Assembly: GCF_003259365.1 (NCBI RefSeq)
Contig: NZ_QLLY01000004.1
Coordinates: 248,001-312,000 of the forward strand
Direction of reading: 5' to 3'
Length of the DNA: 64,000 nucleotides
DNA from: Streptomyces sp. PsTaAH-137
Lineage (GTDB): Bacteria > Actinomycetota > Actinomycetes > Streptomycetales > Streptomycetaceae
The notes under the pieces were generated by a model that was not told where the DNA came from, ran no database searches, and saw nothing but the letters and a program-made list of their open reading frames with translations. Both the position numbers and the translations under genes were made by a program. Positions 22,487 to 31,279 of the stretch are shown here, in pieces (position 1 is the stretch's first letter; every line of letters starts with the position of its first letter).

Positions 22487-23203
22487 GTGGTGGTGAAGGG
22501 GCTTGACGCCGGCGCAGGGTCGATATCCGGGGACGACGATATCGACGGCGACGAGAGAGGCGAGGGTCGGCGGAAGGGGCGCTCCTTCTGGAGGGAGTTG
22601 CCGATCCTCGTCGGCGTCGCGCTGGTACTCGCGTTGGTCATCAAGATGTTCTTCGTGCAGGCATTCTCGATTCCGTCCGAGTCGATGCAGAACACGTTGC
22701 AGGTGGGCGACCGGGTGTTGGTCGACAAGCTGACGCCGTGGTTCGGCTCCAAGCCGCAGCGCGGGGATGTCGTGGTCTTTCATGACCCCGGGGGCTGGCT
22801 CCCGGACAGTGCGGAGGAACCGAACGCGGTGCAGAAGGTTCTGAGCTTCGTCGGACTGATGCCGTCGGCTGACGAAAAGGACCTGATCAAGCGGGTGATC
22901 GCGGTGGGAGGCGACACCGTGGAGTGCGCAGGGAACGGCCCCGTGAAGGTCAACGGGAAGGCACTGGACGATCCGTACATCTATCCCGGCGACACCCCCT
23001 GCGGTGACAAACCGTTCGGGCCGGTCAAAGTACCCAAGGGGAGGATCTGGGTGATGGGTGACCACCGCCAGGACTCCTCGGACTCCCGGTACCACCAGGA
23101 TCTGCCCGGCGGTGGCACCATCGCCGAGGACCAGGTCATTGGCCGGGCCTTCGTCGTCGCATGGCCGGTCACCCGCTGGGCGACGCTGCCGGCGTCACGG
23201 TAG
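22487..23203 (+). CDS. lepB: Signal peptidase I (S26 family)
   Basis: 238 residues from the GTG at 22487 (AGGAGT six bases upstream). After an acidic cytoplasmic segment, FWRELPILVGVALVLALVIK is the membrane anchor. The catalytic Ser lies in FSIPSESMQNTL and the catalytic Lys in DLIKRVIAVGGDTV; WVMGDHRQDSSDSRYH is the conserved box D/E. The enzyme removes signal peptides outside the membrane. Streptomyces usually carry several such peptidases, often clustered; this one stands alone beyond the element. A long in-frame extension upstream is not supported. Confidence 0.93.
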   Translation: MVVKGLDAGAGSISGDDDIDGDERGEGRRKGRSFWRELPILVGVALVLALVIKMFFVQAFSIPSESMQNTLQVGDRVLVDKLTPWFGSKPQRGDVVVFHDPGGWLPDSAEEPNAVQKVLSFVGLMPSADEKDLIKRVIAVGGDTVECAGNGPVKVNGKALDDPYIYPGDTPCGDKPFGPVKVPKGRIWVMGDHRQDSSDSRYHQDLPGGGTIAEDQVIGRAFVVAWPVTRWATLPASR

Positions 23204-23269
23204 CGAGTCACGCCTGTCGTTCGGACTTCCCGCTGCCCTGACAACACGCCTCCCTGCTAGAACTCCCGC

Positions 23270-23683
23270 ATGACATACAGGTTCACAGCGCTGCTCGCGT
23301 TCGGGGTCGATGATCCGGAAGTCGACGACTGTCCGATGGCGGGGGTGGCCGAGTCCGGCGACGAGGATGGGTTCTCGCTGTTCTTCATGTGCGACTTCGG
23401 CGAGCCGGACGCGCAGGAAGTGTCTCTGGGCATGGACACGCACTGCCTCGTCACCCCTGATCAGGGCACCGCCTACGGCTGCGTACAGGAAGTGTGGCTG
23501 AGCGACGGTCTGTTGCGTGTGACCTTGGATCCTGGGGCGCTGGGCGACCTCGGGCTGACCGATCCCGTCGTCGAGGCGGTGCTTCGTGCGCCCGCGGAGG
23601 ACTTGGCGCGTCTGCGGGACGTGCTGCCGCGCATTCTTCGGTACGGGCGTCCGGAGGCGCGTCCGAGAATGATCAGTGGGTAG
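23270..23683 (+). CDS. Imm10-like immunity protein
   Basis: 137 residues. It opens MTYRFTALLAFGVDDPEVDD and contains EVSLGMDTHCLVTPDQGTAY followed by GCVQEVWLSDGLLRVTLDPG. The QdvsLGmd.h.vt.d.q..aYgGv..v.l...l..l pattern is what I recall for the Imm10 family, in which members protect a producing cell from polymorphic contact toxins. No toxin gene lies next to it, so it is either an orphan immunity protein or a housekeeping relative. It is transcribed with the 55-residue membrane protein that follows by 54 bases. Confidence 0.6.
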   Translation: MTYRFTALLAFGVDDPEVDDCPMAGVAESGDEDGFSLFFMCDFGEPDAQEVSLGMDTHCLVTPDQGTAYGCVQEVWLSDGLLRVTLDPGALGDLGLTDPVVEAVLRAPAEDLARLRDVLPRILRYGRPEARPRMISG

Positions 23684-23737
23684 CGGGGGCTTCCGCAGGT
23701 AGCCTTCTTGAGCGGTTGATGATCATTGGAGGGGCCC

Positions 23738-23905
23738 GTGCACACCATCCTGTTTCTGTTGGAGGGCGCGCTGGGGTTCGGCAGCGCTCTGGTGTTCGCC
23801 TGGGAGCTGAACCGGCAGGCCTCGGGGCGGGGTTGGAGGAAGGCGCGGGTTCTCGCTGCCGCGGTGGTCGGGTTCTTCGCCGCGCTGCTGGCCGCCTACT
23901 CCTAG
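23738..23905 (+). CDS. Tiny membrane protein (55 residues)
   Basis: GTG start at 23738 preceded by TTGGAGGGG. The protein reads MHTILFLLEGALGFGSALVF, AWELNRQASGRGWRKARVLA, then AAVVGFFAALLAAYS: two hydrophobic helices joined by a short basic cytoplasmic loop. Good codon bias, a strong ribosome-binding site and a hairpin terminator directly after it support a real gene. No function is known to me. Confidence 0.65.
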   Translation: MHTILFLLEGALGFGSALVFAWELNRQASGRGWRKARVLAAAVVGFFAALLAAYS

Positions 23906-23930
23906 GTGGCGTTCGTCCCTGCCGCTCAAC

Positions 23931-23975
23931 GCCCCGGCCCGCCCGCGCGCGGCAACTGCGCGGGCGGGCGGGGCC
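23931..23975. terminator. GC-rich bidirectional terminator
   Basis: GCCCC..CCCGCCCGCG and CGCGGGCGGG.GGGGC form a long stem with a small bulge, between two convergent genes (tiny membrane protein and TerD). Confidence 0.7.
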
Positions 23976-23986
23976 TTGAGTGTCCG

Positions 23987-24562
23987 TCAGACGTTGACCC
24001 CGAAGTCGAGTGCGATGCCGCGCAGGCCCGAGGCATAGCCCTGGCCCACCGCGCGGAACTTCCAGTCGCCGCCGTGGCGGTACAGCTCGCCGAAGACCAT
24101 CGCCGTCTCGGAGGAGGCGTCCTCGGAGAGGTCGTAGCGGGCGATCTCGGCGCCGCCCGACTGGTTCACGACCCTGATGAACGCGTTGCGCACCTGGCCG
24201 AAGCTCTGGCCGCGCGACTCCGCGTCGTGGATCGAGACCGGGAAGACGATCTTGTCGACCTCGGCGGGGACGGCCGCCAGGTTCACCTTCACGCTCTCGT
24301 CGTCGCCCTCGCCCTCACCCGTGAGGTTGTCACCGGTGTGCTCGACGGAGCCGTCGGGGCTGGTGAGGTTGTTGTAGAAGATGAAGTGCCGGTCCGAGAT
24401 GACCTTCCCGGACGCGTCGCACAGCAGGGCGCTCGCGTCGAGGTCGTAGTCGGCGCCCGTCGTGGTGCGGACGTCCCAGCCGAGGCCCACCAGGACCGCG
24501 GTCAGCCCGGGCGCCTCCTTGCTCAGGGACACATTGCCACCCTTTGCCAGGGAAACTCCCAC
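23987..24562 (-). CDS. terD: TerD-family calcium-binding stress protein
   Basis: 191 residues, the usual size. GTG start at 24562-24560 behind GGTAGGAG. It opens [20 protein letters not shown] and carries [20 protein letters not shown], the acidic calcium-binding loop typical of TerD/TerE, then [20 protein letters not shown] and [20 protein letters not shown]. TerD proteins belong to tellurite and general stress resistance systems in the cytoplasm, and in Streptomyces influence development. It is transcribed alone here; a TerB-family gene lies 7 kb away. Confidence 0.93.
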   Translation of the reverse strand: MGVSLAKGGNVSLSKEAPGLTAVLVGLGWDVRTTTGADYDLDASALLCDASGKVISDRHFIFYNNLTSPDGSVEHTGDNLTGEGEGDDESVKVNLAAVPAEVDKIVFPVSIHDAESRGQSFGQVRNAFIRVVNQSGGAEIARYDLSEDASSETAMVFGELYRHGGDWKFRAVGQGYASGLRGIALDFGVNV

Positions 24563-24649
24563 TGCTCCTACCTCCGTTGCTCGCGTCGTCGCTGCCTGCG
24601 ACTCGGTGTGCCGTCACCCCGTCAACGTGTGCGCCGAGGCGATCGTTCC

Positions 24650-24663
24650 TACGGTTGCGCAAT
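24650..24663. promoter_or_regulatory. Inverted copy of ATTGCGCAACCGTA motif
   Basis: The 14 bases are the exact reverse complement of 25208-25221; both contain the palindrome TTGCGCAA. This copy sits between terD and the next small gene. Confidence 0.6.
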
Positions 24664-24673
24664 GTTTAAAGTA

Positions 24674-24916
24674 ATGACCATGAACCCTCACGCTCAAGCA
24701 GCCCGGGAACTCGCCGTCCTCGAAGGCGGCCCCGCCCACGGGCTGCGCCTGCGCGTCACGGACCGGCCGCCGGTGGTGCAGATCACCCGCCCGTGCGAGA
24801 TGGAGGACCCGGCCGGGCCCGCGGAGCTGCGGGCCGAGGCGCTGTACGTCTACCGGCGCGACCTGAGCAGCCACGGCGAACCCCTGCGCTACGGATTCGA
24901 CGGCGCCAGCCCGTGA
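24674..24916 (+). CDS. Small conserved hypothetical protein
   Basis: 80 residues if started at the ATG at 24674; ATGs at 24662 and 24680 are alternatives, and the first would overlap the TTGCGCAA palindrome. The sequence includes LAVLEGGPAHGLRLRVTDRP, PVVQITRPCEMED and EALYVYRRDLSSHGEPLRYG. The EGGP.HG start and the Y.Y.R...G..LRYGFDG end resemble a group of short Streptomyces proteins of unknown function. No signal peptide or transmembrane helix is present. Confidence 0.6.
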   Translation: MTMNPHAQAARELAVLEGGPAHGLRLRVTDRPPVVQITRPCEMEDPAGPAELRAEALYVYRRDLSSHGEPLRYGFDGASP

Positions 24917-24935
24917 GGGGCGGCAGGGGCGGGCG

Positions 24936-25154
24936 CTAGCGCGGCTCCCCCGCCTCCGCCGGCCGCACCGGGGCCGCGGGCGCCGCCGCGTCCGCTCCGC
25001 TCTCTTCCTTCATCGCCTTCGTCTCGCTCTTCAGGATGCGCAGCGACTTGCCCAGGGAGCGGGCGGTGTCCGGGAGCTTCTTCGAGCCGAAGAGCAGGAT
25101 GATCACCAGCGCGACGATCAGCAGGTGCCAGGGCTCAAGGGCGTTGCGGAACAT
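24936..25154 (-). CDS. tatA: TatA/E-family twin-arginine translocase subunit
   Basis: 72 residues. An N-terminal helix PWHLLIVALVIILLFGSKKL ending in the FGxKKLPD hinge, an amphipathic helix SLGKSLRILKSETKAMKEE and an acidic tail are diagnostic of TatA. TatA forms the Tat export pore with TatC. The gene is separate from any tatBC; another TatA lies at 35515. The upstream region shares the TTGCGCAA palindrome with the divergent LCP gene. Confidence 0.88.
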   Translation of the reverse strand: MFRNALEPWHLLIVALVIILLFGSKKLPDTARSLGKSLRILKSETKAMKEESGADAAAPAAPVRPAEAGEPR

Positions 25155-25207
25155 GGGGCCACCTCGTGTCGGGTCAGCAGTGCGGGGCGTTCAGAATTAC
25201 TTGCTAC

Positions 25208-25221
25208 ATTGCGCAACCGTA
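25208..25221 (+). promoter_or_regulatory. ATTGCGCAACCGTA motif in the tatA/LCP divergent promoter
   Basis: An exact inverted copy lies at 24650-24663. The motif runs directly into GTACAACC (25219-25226), a sequence found at four other places in the window. It sits 43 bases before the LCP start and 54 bases before tatA. Confidence 0.6.
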
Positions 25222-25263
25222 CAACCTTCTGGTTCCACCGGACGAGGGCGCGAGGGCACAGAG

Positions 25264-26757
25264 ATGACGCGGACATCCAAGGCGCGGGCCAGACGGCGCA
25301 AGCGGCGGCTGCGGCCGGTGCTCGTGGTCGGGCTGTCGTTCCTGGTGCTGGTCACGGCGGGCGCGGGCTGGCTCTATCTGCGGCTCAACGGGAACATCGA
25401 CACCTTCTCCTCCGACGGCGTCTCCAAGAACCGGCCGGACGCCGACGCCTCCAAGGGGGAGAACGTCCTGGTGATCGGCACTGATGCGCGTACCGACGGA
25501 AACAGCGCCCTCGGCGGCGGCGACAAGAGCGACATAGGCCGCTCCGACACCGCGTTCCTGCTGCACGTCTACGCCGATCACCGGCACGCCGTCGGCGTCT
25601 CCATACCCCGGGACACCCTGGTCACGATCCCGCCCTGCAAGCTGCCCGACGGGTCGTGGAGCGCGACGCGGAACGACACGATGTTCAACGCCGCGTACTC
25701 GACCGGCGAGACCGCCAAGGGCAACCCGGCCTGCACCCAGAACACCGTGGAGAAGCTGACCGGGCTGCGCGTCGACCACACCGTCGTCGTCGACTTCAAG
25801 GGGTTCTCGAAGCTCACCGAGGTCGTCGGCGGGGTCAAGGTGTGCCTGCCGAACGACATCTACGAGAACGATCTCAATCCGCACCGCGCCGCTCAGGGCG
25901 ACCGGATCTTCACGAAGGGCGTGCAGACCGTGTCCGGGCAGCGGGCGCTGGACTACGTACGGATCCGGCACGGCATCGGCGACGGCTCCGACATCGGGCG
26001 CATCAAGCGCCAGCAGGCGTTCGTCTCCAGCCTCATCAAGAAGATCAAGGACGACGGGTTCACGCCCACCCGGCTGCTGCCGCTCGCCGACGCCGCCACG
26101 AAGTCCATGACCGTCGACAGCGGGCTCGGCACGGCCGACAAGCTGCTGTCCTTCGCCATGTCGATGAAGAACGTGGATCTCCACAATACGAAGTTCATCA
26201 CCGTGCCCTGGAAGTACCAGGGCAACCGGGTCGCCGTCGTGCAGCCCGACGCCGACGCGCTGTGGGCCTCGCTGAAGGACGACCGCACCCTCGACGGCAA
26301 GGATGCCAGCGGCGGGAAGGCGGCCGGGGCCGCCGCGTCGAGCGCCGCGCCGTCGGCCGACGCCACCGAGGACGTCGACGGGGACGGCGCGTCCGTCGCC
26401 GTCTACAACGGCACCCGCACCTCCGGTCTCGCCGGTGACGCCGCCGAACTCCTCACCGGACACGGCTTCACCGTCACCACCACCGGCAACGCCGCCACCC
26501 AGGACCACACCACGACCACCATCACGTACGGCGGCGGCAGCGGTGAGAAGGCCGAGGCACAGGCACTCGCCCGGCTCTTTCCCGGCGCCGAACTCGTCGG
26601 CGGCGGAACCGGGTTGAGCGTCGTGGTCGGCTCCGACCACGCGCCCACAGGCGGTACGCAGACGGCGTCACCGGCGCCGACCGCCGTGCCGTCCGGCGTC
26701 GCCGCCGAGGCCCGCTCCGCCGACGACGACCTCTGCTCCCACCTGTCCTACGGCTGA
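25264..26757 (+). CDS. LytR-CpsA-Psr (LCP) family cell-wall glycopolymer ligase
   Basis: 497 residues. A basic N-terminus and a membrane anchor (LVVGLSFLVLVTAGAGWLYL) are followed by the LCP catalytic domain (about residues 75-300), with NVLVIGTDAR, SDTAFLLHV, VGVSIPRDTLVTIP, the Arg-rich LDYVRIRHGIGDGSDIGR and KRQQAFVSSL. The C-terminal part is a LytR_C domain (SVAVYNGTRTSGLAGDAAEL, then HGFTVTTTGNA). LCP enzymes attach anionic glycopolymers to peptidoglycan outside the membrane. ATG 25264 has GAGGG upstream. It converges with, and overlaps by 10 bases, the P-type ATPase gene. Confidence 0.92.
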   Translation: MTRTSKARARRRKRRLRPVLVVGLSFLVLVTAGAGWLYLRLNGNIDTFSSDGVSKNRPDADASKGENVLVIGTDARTDGNSALGGGDKSDIGRSDTAFLLHVYADHRHAVGVSIPRDTLVTIPPCKLPDGSWSATRNDTMFNAAYSTGETAKGNPACTQNTVEKLTGLRVDHTVVVDFKGFSKLTEVVGGVKVCLPNDIYENDLNPHRAAQGDRIFTKGVQTVSGQRALDYVRIRHGIGDGSDIGRIKRQQAFVSSLIKKIKDDGFTPTRLLPLADAATKSMTVDSGLGTADKLLSFAMSMKNVDLHNTKFITVPWKYQGNRVAVVQPDADALWASLKDDRTLDGKDASGGKAAGAAASSAAPSADATEDVDGDGASVAVYNGTRTSGLAGDAAELLTGHGFTVTTTGNAATQDHTTTTITYGGGSGEKAEAQALARLFPGAELVGGGTGLSVVVGSDHAPTGGTQTASPAPTAVPSGVAAEARSADDDLCSHLSYG

Positions 26758-29372
26758 GAGGTCTCGCCCTGCGGCTGCGGCATCCGGCGGCGCAGGGCCA
26801 CCAGCGCGGCCGCGTACAGCGCGAGCACCGCCGCGAGCAGCGGGTAGTAGATCAGCGGCAGGCCCGTCATGCCGAGCAGCGGGCCGAGCGGGGAGAGCGG
26901 CAGCACGATGCCGACGGCCGCGAGGGCGGTCGCCGAGCGGCGTACGGGCGTCGGGGTGCGGCCCTCGGCGGTGCGGCGGCCGGTGCGCAGCAGGAGCATG
27001 ACGAGGGCCTGGGTCAGCAGGTTCTCGGTGAACCATCCGGCGTGGAAGCCCTCCTGGTCGCCGAGGTCGAGGGTGCCCGGCAGGACCCAGGCGAGGACGC
27101 CGAAGGTGGTGAGGTCGGCGAGGGCGCCGAGCACGCCGAAGCCGGTGAGGGAGCGCAGGAAGGCGCGCGGGCGCAGGACGGTGGGGCGGCGCAGCGCGGC
27201 CGGGTCGGGGCGGTCGTGGGCGAGGGCGAGCTGGGCGCCGTCGAAGCACAGGTTCTGCACCAGGACCTGGGCCGGGAGCATCGGCAGGAACGGCAGCAGC
27301 AGTCCGGCGGCGAGCATCGCGATGACGTTGCCGAGGTTGGAGGAGAGCGTGATGCGCAGGTAGGAGGCGATGTTGGCGCTGGAGTGCCGCCCTGCGTCGA
27401 CGGCGTGGCCGATGGCGGTGAGGTCCTTCTCGGCGAGGACCACGTCGGCGTCCTCGCGGGCCACGTCGACGCCGTCGCGGGGGCAGACGCCGACGTCGGC
27501 GGCGCGCAGCGCGGGCAGGTCGTTGACGCCGTCGCCGAGGAAGCCGACGGTGTGCCCGTGCAGGCGCAGGGCGGCGACGACGCGGGCCTTGTCGGCGGGG
27601 GTGCAGCGGGCGAACACCGTGGTGCGGGCGGCGAGTTCGGCGAGGGCCCGGTCGTCGAGGTCCGCGGTCTGCGCGCCGACGGTCACCTCACCGGGGTCGA
27701 TGCCGAGGTCGCGGCAGGCGCGGGCGGCGGTGGCCGGGTGGTCGCCGGTGAGGACCTTGACGGTGACGCCCTGGCCGGCGAGGGCGCGTACGGCGTCGTG
27801 GGCGGTGTCGGCGAGCGCGTCGTGGAAGGCGACGAAGCCGTGGAAGGCCAGGCCGCGCTCGTCGGCCGGGGTGTAGCCGCGGGCGCGGGCGGGGCGGTGC
27901 GCGGTGGCCACGGCCAGCAGCCGGACCCCGTCGCCGGCCGCCGCCGCGGCCTCGGCCAGCAGCTTCTCGCGCTCGGCCGGGTCGTCGAACGCGCACCGCT
28001 CGACGACCTCCTCGACGGCGCCCTTCACGACGAGCAGATGGGTGCCGAGTGCGCCGGGTTCGCGTACGACGGCGGTGGCGAGGCGGCGTACGGGGTCGAA
28101 GGGCAGCGCGTCGACGGGATCGTACGTCTCCACGCGGTCGAGGTCGGCGGCGTCGAGCAGCGCCTCGTCGAGCGGGTCGGGGTGCGGGAGTTCGGCGGCC
28201 TGGAGGGTCCACCAGGCGGAGACGGCGGCCCAGTGCAGGGCGTCGGGGTCGGTGCGGCCGGGGTCGACGACCGGGCGGTCCTGGGTGAGGGTCCCGGTCT
28301 TGTCGACGCAGAGGACGTCCACGGCGCCGAGGTCGTGCAGGGCGGGCAGGCGCCGGACGATGACGCCGTGGCCGCGGGCGAGGAGGGCGGCGCCGCGGGC
28401 CAGGCAGGTGGTGACGATGACCGGCAGCATCTCGGGGGTGAGTCCGACGGCGACCGCGACGGCGAACGGGAGGGTCTCCAGACCGCGGCCGCGCAGGGCC
28501 GCGTTCGCCATCAGGACCAGCGGCGGGGTGATCAGCATGAAGCGGATCAGGGTCCAGGAGATGCCGTGGACGCTGCGGTCGAAGGCGCTGAGCGGGGCCG
28601 GGGAGGGGCCGGTGCCGTCGCGGGCGCGCTCGGCGGTCCGTCCGCGGCCCGTGCCGCGCACCGCGGCGAACCGGGTGTCCGCGCCGGTCGCCACGACGAT
28701 GCCGGTGCCGCTGCCCGAGGCGACGGAGCTGCCCTGGAAGCACAGATGGGCGGTGTCGTCGGCGGCCGGGGCGTCCACGGGGTGCTTGGGCGCGGGCGCC
28801 GACTCCCCGGTGAGCGCGGCCTGTTGGACGGTCAGTCCGTGGGCCTTGATCAGGCGGAGATCGGCGGGGACGAGGTCGCCCGGCGCGAGCCGGACCACGT
28901 CGCCCGGCACCAGGTCGTCGACCGGGATCTCGCGGGCCTGCGGTTCGGCGTCGGCGCTGTCCCGGCGCCGGACGCTGGCGGTGCCCGCGACCAGCTCGCG
29001 CAGCCCGGCGCCCGCCCGGTCGGCACGGTGCTCGCCACGGGCGCGCAGCGCACAGCTGACGATGACCAGGGCGAGGATGACGCAGGCGGTGCCCCACGCG
29101 GAGACGACCGCGGAGACCAGCCCGAGGCAGAACAGGACGGCGGTGAACGGGTCGCGCAGGCTGCGCCAGAACCGTACGGGCAGGGAGATCGGCCGGGCCG
29201 TGGGCAGCGTGTTCGGCCCCGAGCGGGCCAGCCGGTGTCCCGCCTCGGCCTCGGTCAGGCCGCGCGGTCCGGTGTCCAGGGCGCGCAGGGTCTGGAGCAC
29301 GGTCTGGTCACCGGCGACGGGGCCCACGGCGGGCGCCGGCCGGGATCCCGGACCGGGGTCGGGCAGGGCCAC
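26748..29372 (-). CDS. mgtA: P-type ATPase, MgtA-like magnesium transporter
   Basis: 874 residues from the GTG at 29372-29370 (GAAGG upstream). All P-type landmarks are present: the actuator loop with ALTGESAPAPKH, the phosphorylation motif VDVLCVDKTGTLTQD (Asp near residue 357), KGAVEEV for nucleotide binding, VLTGDHPATA and FLGDGVNDLPALRAADVGV. An N-terminal cation ATPase domain (LRALDTGPRGLTEAEAGHRL) and C-terminal helices ending in a Cation_ATPase_C domain match MgtA-type importers. An ArsR-like regulator starts upstream, with its stop 10 bases before this start, so the pair is an operon and the regulator may sense the metal. Mg specificity is inferred from overall resemblance. Confidence 0.87.
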   Translation of the reverse strand: MALPDPGPGSRPAPAVGPVAGDQTVLQTLRALDTGPRGLTEAEAGHRLARSGPNTLPTARPISLPVRFWRSLRDPFTAVLFCLGLVSAVVSAWGTACVILALVIVSCALRARGEHRADRAGAGLRELVAGTASVRRRDSADAEPQAREIPVDDLVPGDVVRLAPGDLVPADLRLIKAHGLTVQQAALTGESAPAPKHPVDAPAADDTAHLCFQGSSVASGSGTGIVVATGADTRFAAVRGTGRGRTAERARDGTGPSPAPLSAFDRSVHGISWTLIRFMLITPPLVLMANAALRGRGLETLPFAVAVAVGLTPEMLPVIVTTCLARGAALLARGHGVIVRRLPALHDLGAVDVLCVDKTGTLTQDRPVVDPGRTDPDALHWAAVSAWWTLQAAELPHPDPLDEALLDAADLDRVETYDPVDALPFDPVRRLATAVVREPGALGTHLLVVKGAVEEVVERCAFDDPAEREKLLAEAAAAAGDGVRLLAVATAHRPARARGYTPADERGLAFHGFVAFHDALADTAHDAVRALAGQGVTVKVLTGDHPATAARACRDLGIDPGEVTVGAQTADLDDRALAELAARTTVFARCTPADKARVVAALRLHGHTVGFLGDGVNDLPALRAADVGVCPRDGVDVAREDADVVLAEKDLTAIGHAVDAGRHSSANIASYLRITLSSNLGNVIAMLAAGLLLPFLPMLPAQVLVQNLCFDGAQLALAHDRPDPAALRRPTVLRPRAFLRSLTGFGVLGALADLTTFGVLAWVLPGTLDLGDQEGFHAGWFTENLLTQALVMLLLRTGRRTAEGRTPTPVRRSATALAAVGIVLPLSPLGPLLGMTGLPLIYYPLLAAVLALYAAALVALRRRMPQPQGETSQP

Positions 29373-29382
29373 GGCGGTGCCT

Positions 29383-29799
29383 TCAGGCTCCGGCGGCGCG
29401 GTGCCGGCGCACGGGAGCCCCGGCCTGCTCGGCACGCTCGGTCAGCTGGCCGACCATCAGCCGCACCACGGTGACGATGTCGGGGTCGTCGACGTAGTAC
29501 ACCTGGCGGCGGCCCTCGCGGCGGGACCGGACGAGCCCGGCGAGCTTCAGCTTGGTCAGGTGCTGGCTGACGGCGGGCAGCGCGCCGCCCACCCGCTCGG
29601 CGAGCCCGGTGACGTCGCTCTCGCCCTGGGCGAGCGCCCACACCATGTGCAGCCGCACCGGGGAGGCGAGGAGTCCGAACGCCTCCGCGGCCTGGCCGAG
29701 CACGTCGGAGGACGGATCGGCGGAGTTCTCCGGGGGTCCGGGGTGCCCCGGGCGCCCCTGGATCCCCGGGTGTCCCGAACCGCCTGAGCCTGGCCTCAC
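29383..29799 (-). CDS. ArsR-family winged-helix regulator
   Basis: 138 residues, GTG start with GGGAG upstream. After a Gly/Pro-rich low-complexity N-terminus (GSGGSGHPGIQGRPGHPGP) comes an ArsR fold: AFGLLASPVRLHMVWALAQG, then ESDVTGLAERVGGALPAVSQ, HLTKLKLAGLVRSRREGRRQ and VYYVDDPDIVTVVRLM. The Asp/His positions in the last helix (HLTK, DPDIVTVVR) could be metal-sensing, as in SmtB/CadC, but the classic Cys pair is missing. It precedes the MgtA-type ATPase and probably represses the pair. Confidence 0.85.
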   Translation of the reverse strand: MRPGSGGSGHPGIQGRPGHPGPPENSADPSSDVLGQAAEAFGLLASPVRLHMVWALAQGESDVTGLAERVGGALPAVSQHLTKLKLAGLVRSRREGRRQVYYVDDPDIVTVVRLMVGQLTERAEQAGAPVRRHRAAGA

Positions 29800-29942
29800 C
29801 GACCCACTCCCGTCCCGTGTCCTGTCCGTTCCCGTCCGTCAGTTACGGCGGCAATTCTAGAGGGGCCGGACGGCCGGGGGCTCCGCGCTCGGGCGAGCGG
29901 CGATGATGGAGGGGCCGACCCCGCGACATCAGGAGGAGCAGC

Positions 29943-30332
29943 GTGCCGGATTCACGTCAACAGCCCCGTCGACGCGCGCAGGGCGAACTGGAGCTCGCGG
30001 TCCTGGCCGCGCTGCGCTCCGCGGACGGACCGGCGAACGCCGGCTGGGTGCGCGACCGGCTCGGCGGCGATCTCGCCTACACCACGGTCATCACGATCCT
30101 GGCCCGGCTGCACGCCAAGGACGTGGTCACGCGCGAGCGCGACGGGCGGTCGTTCGTGTGGACGCCGACGTCCGACGAGGCCGGGCTCGCCGCGCTGAAG
30201 ATGCGCAAGGTGCTGGACGGCGAGCAGGACCGCGAGGCGGTCCTGGCCAGCTTCGTCACGTCGCTGCCCGAGGGCGACGAGCAGGTGCTGCGGGCCCTGC
30301 TCGACCGGGCCGACGAGGAAGCCGGCTCCTGA
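29943..30332 (+). CDS. BlaI/MecI-family repressor
   Basis: 129 residues. GTG start behind AGGAGGAG. The winged helix reads GELELAVLAALRSADGPANA, VRDRLGGDLAYTTVITILAR, LHAKDVVTRERDGRSFVWTP, followed by the dimerisation helix MRKVLDGEQDREAVLASFVT. Such repressors pair with an M56 membrane protease that cleaves them on antibiotic or wall stress. The M56 gene starts five bases downstream. The target sites could include the TTCTAC-N6-GTAGAA palindromes nearby, but this is only suggested by proximity. Confidence 0.9.
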   Translation: MPDSRQQPRRRAQGELELAVLAALRSADGPANAGWVRDRLGGDLAYTTVITILARLHAKDVVTRERDGRSFVWTPTSDEAGLAALKMRKVLDGEQDREAVLASFVTSLPEGDEQVLRALLDRADEEAGS

Positions 30333-30336
30333 GGCC

Positions 30337-31272
30337 GTGGGCATCTTCGTCTTTCTGCCGCTGGTGCTGCCGCTGACGGCCTGGCCGGTGGCCCGGCTCG
30401 CCGCCCAGCGGCTGCATCCGCGTACGGCGACCCGGCTGCTCACGGCCGTCGCCGGGGTGATGGCCGCGTGCAGCACGCTGTGTCTGGCGCTGCTGATGGT
30501 GGTCGGCACGGCGCAGCTGCCCGGGAACCCGCTGCCCGACGGCTGGTCGGACCCGGAGGTGCGGGCCGCGGTGCCGCAGGACGAGATCGCGGGCAAGGCG
30601 GCCATTCCGGCGCTGGTCGCCGTCGTCGCCGGGGTGCGCACGCTGTGGCGGCACGCCGGTCTGCGGCGGCGGGCCCATGAGGCGCTGGCCGGTCTGCCGC
30701 CCACGGAGGTCGCGGTGCTGCCCGACGCGGAGGCGTACGCGTACGCGCTGCCGGGGCGCCGGGGCGGGCGCGGGCGGATCGTGGTCAGTTCGGCGCTGCT
30801 CGCGGAGCTGCGTCCGGCCGAGCGGCGGGCGGTGTTCGCCCATGAGCGGGCCCATCTGGCGGCCCGGCACCACCGGCATCTGCTCACGGTCCGGCTCGCG
30901 GCCCGGCTCAATCCCTTTCTGCGGCCGCTGAGTTCGGCCGTGGCGTACACGGCGGAACGCTGGGCCGACGAGGAGGCCGCCGCCCGGGTCGGGGACCGCC
31001 GGGCGGTGGCGCGGGCCATCGGCAAGGTGGCCCTGTCCGGCGGCGCGGTGCGCGAACCGGTCTTCGCGGGCCTGGCCGCGCCGGGCCCGGTGCCGCGCCG
31101 GGTCGCGGCGCTGCTCGCTCCGGCGCCGCCGGCGTCCGCCCGCCCCACCGCGTTCACCACCGTGGGCCTCGCCGTGTGGACGGCGGGCGCGGGGGCCGCG
31201 GCCTCGGCCATGTCCTCGGCGAACTCGGCGGTGACCCTGGCCTTCACCCTGCACGCGGCGACGCCCTGGTGA
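30337..31272 (+). CDS. M56-family (BlaR1-like) membrane metalloprotease
   Basis: 311 residues. Helices at the N-terminus (GIFVFLPLVLPLTAWPVARL, LLTAVAGVMAACSTLCLALL), a cytoplasmic protease domain with the zinc motif HERAHLAARHH near residues 168-178, and ERWADEEAAARVGDR as the third-ligand region. The C-terminal helix (FTTVGLAVWTAGAGAAASAM) closes the bundle. There is no penicillin-binding sensor domain, so it belongs to the short M56 proteins that pair with BlaI-like repressors. It follows BlaI by five bases and ends at a strong terminator. Confidence 0.88.
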   Translation: MGIFVFLPLVLPLTAWPVARLAAQRLHPRTATRLLTAVAGVMAACSTLCLALLMVVGTAQLPGNPLPDGWSDPEVRAAVPQDEIAGKAAIPALVAVVAGVRTLWRHAGLRRRAHEALAGLPPTEVAVLPDAEAYAYALPGRRGGRGRIVVSSALLAELRPAERRAVFAHERAHLAARHHRHLLTVRLAARLNPFLRPLSSAVAYTAERWADEEAAARVGDRRAVARAIGKVALSGGAVREPVFAGLAAPGPVPRRVAALLAPAPPASARPTAFTTVGLAVWTAGAGAAASAMSSANSAVTLAFTLHAATPW

Positions 31273-31279
31273 GTGAGGG

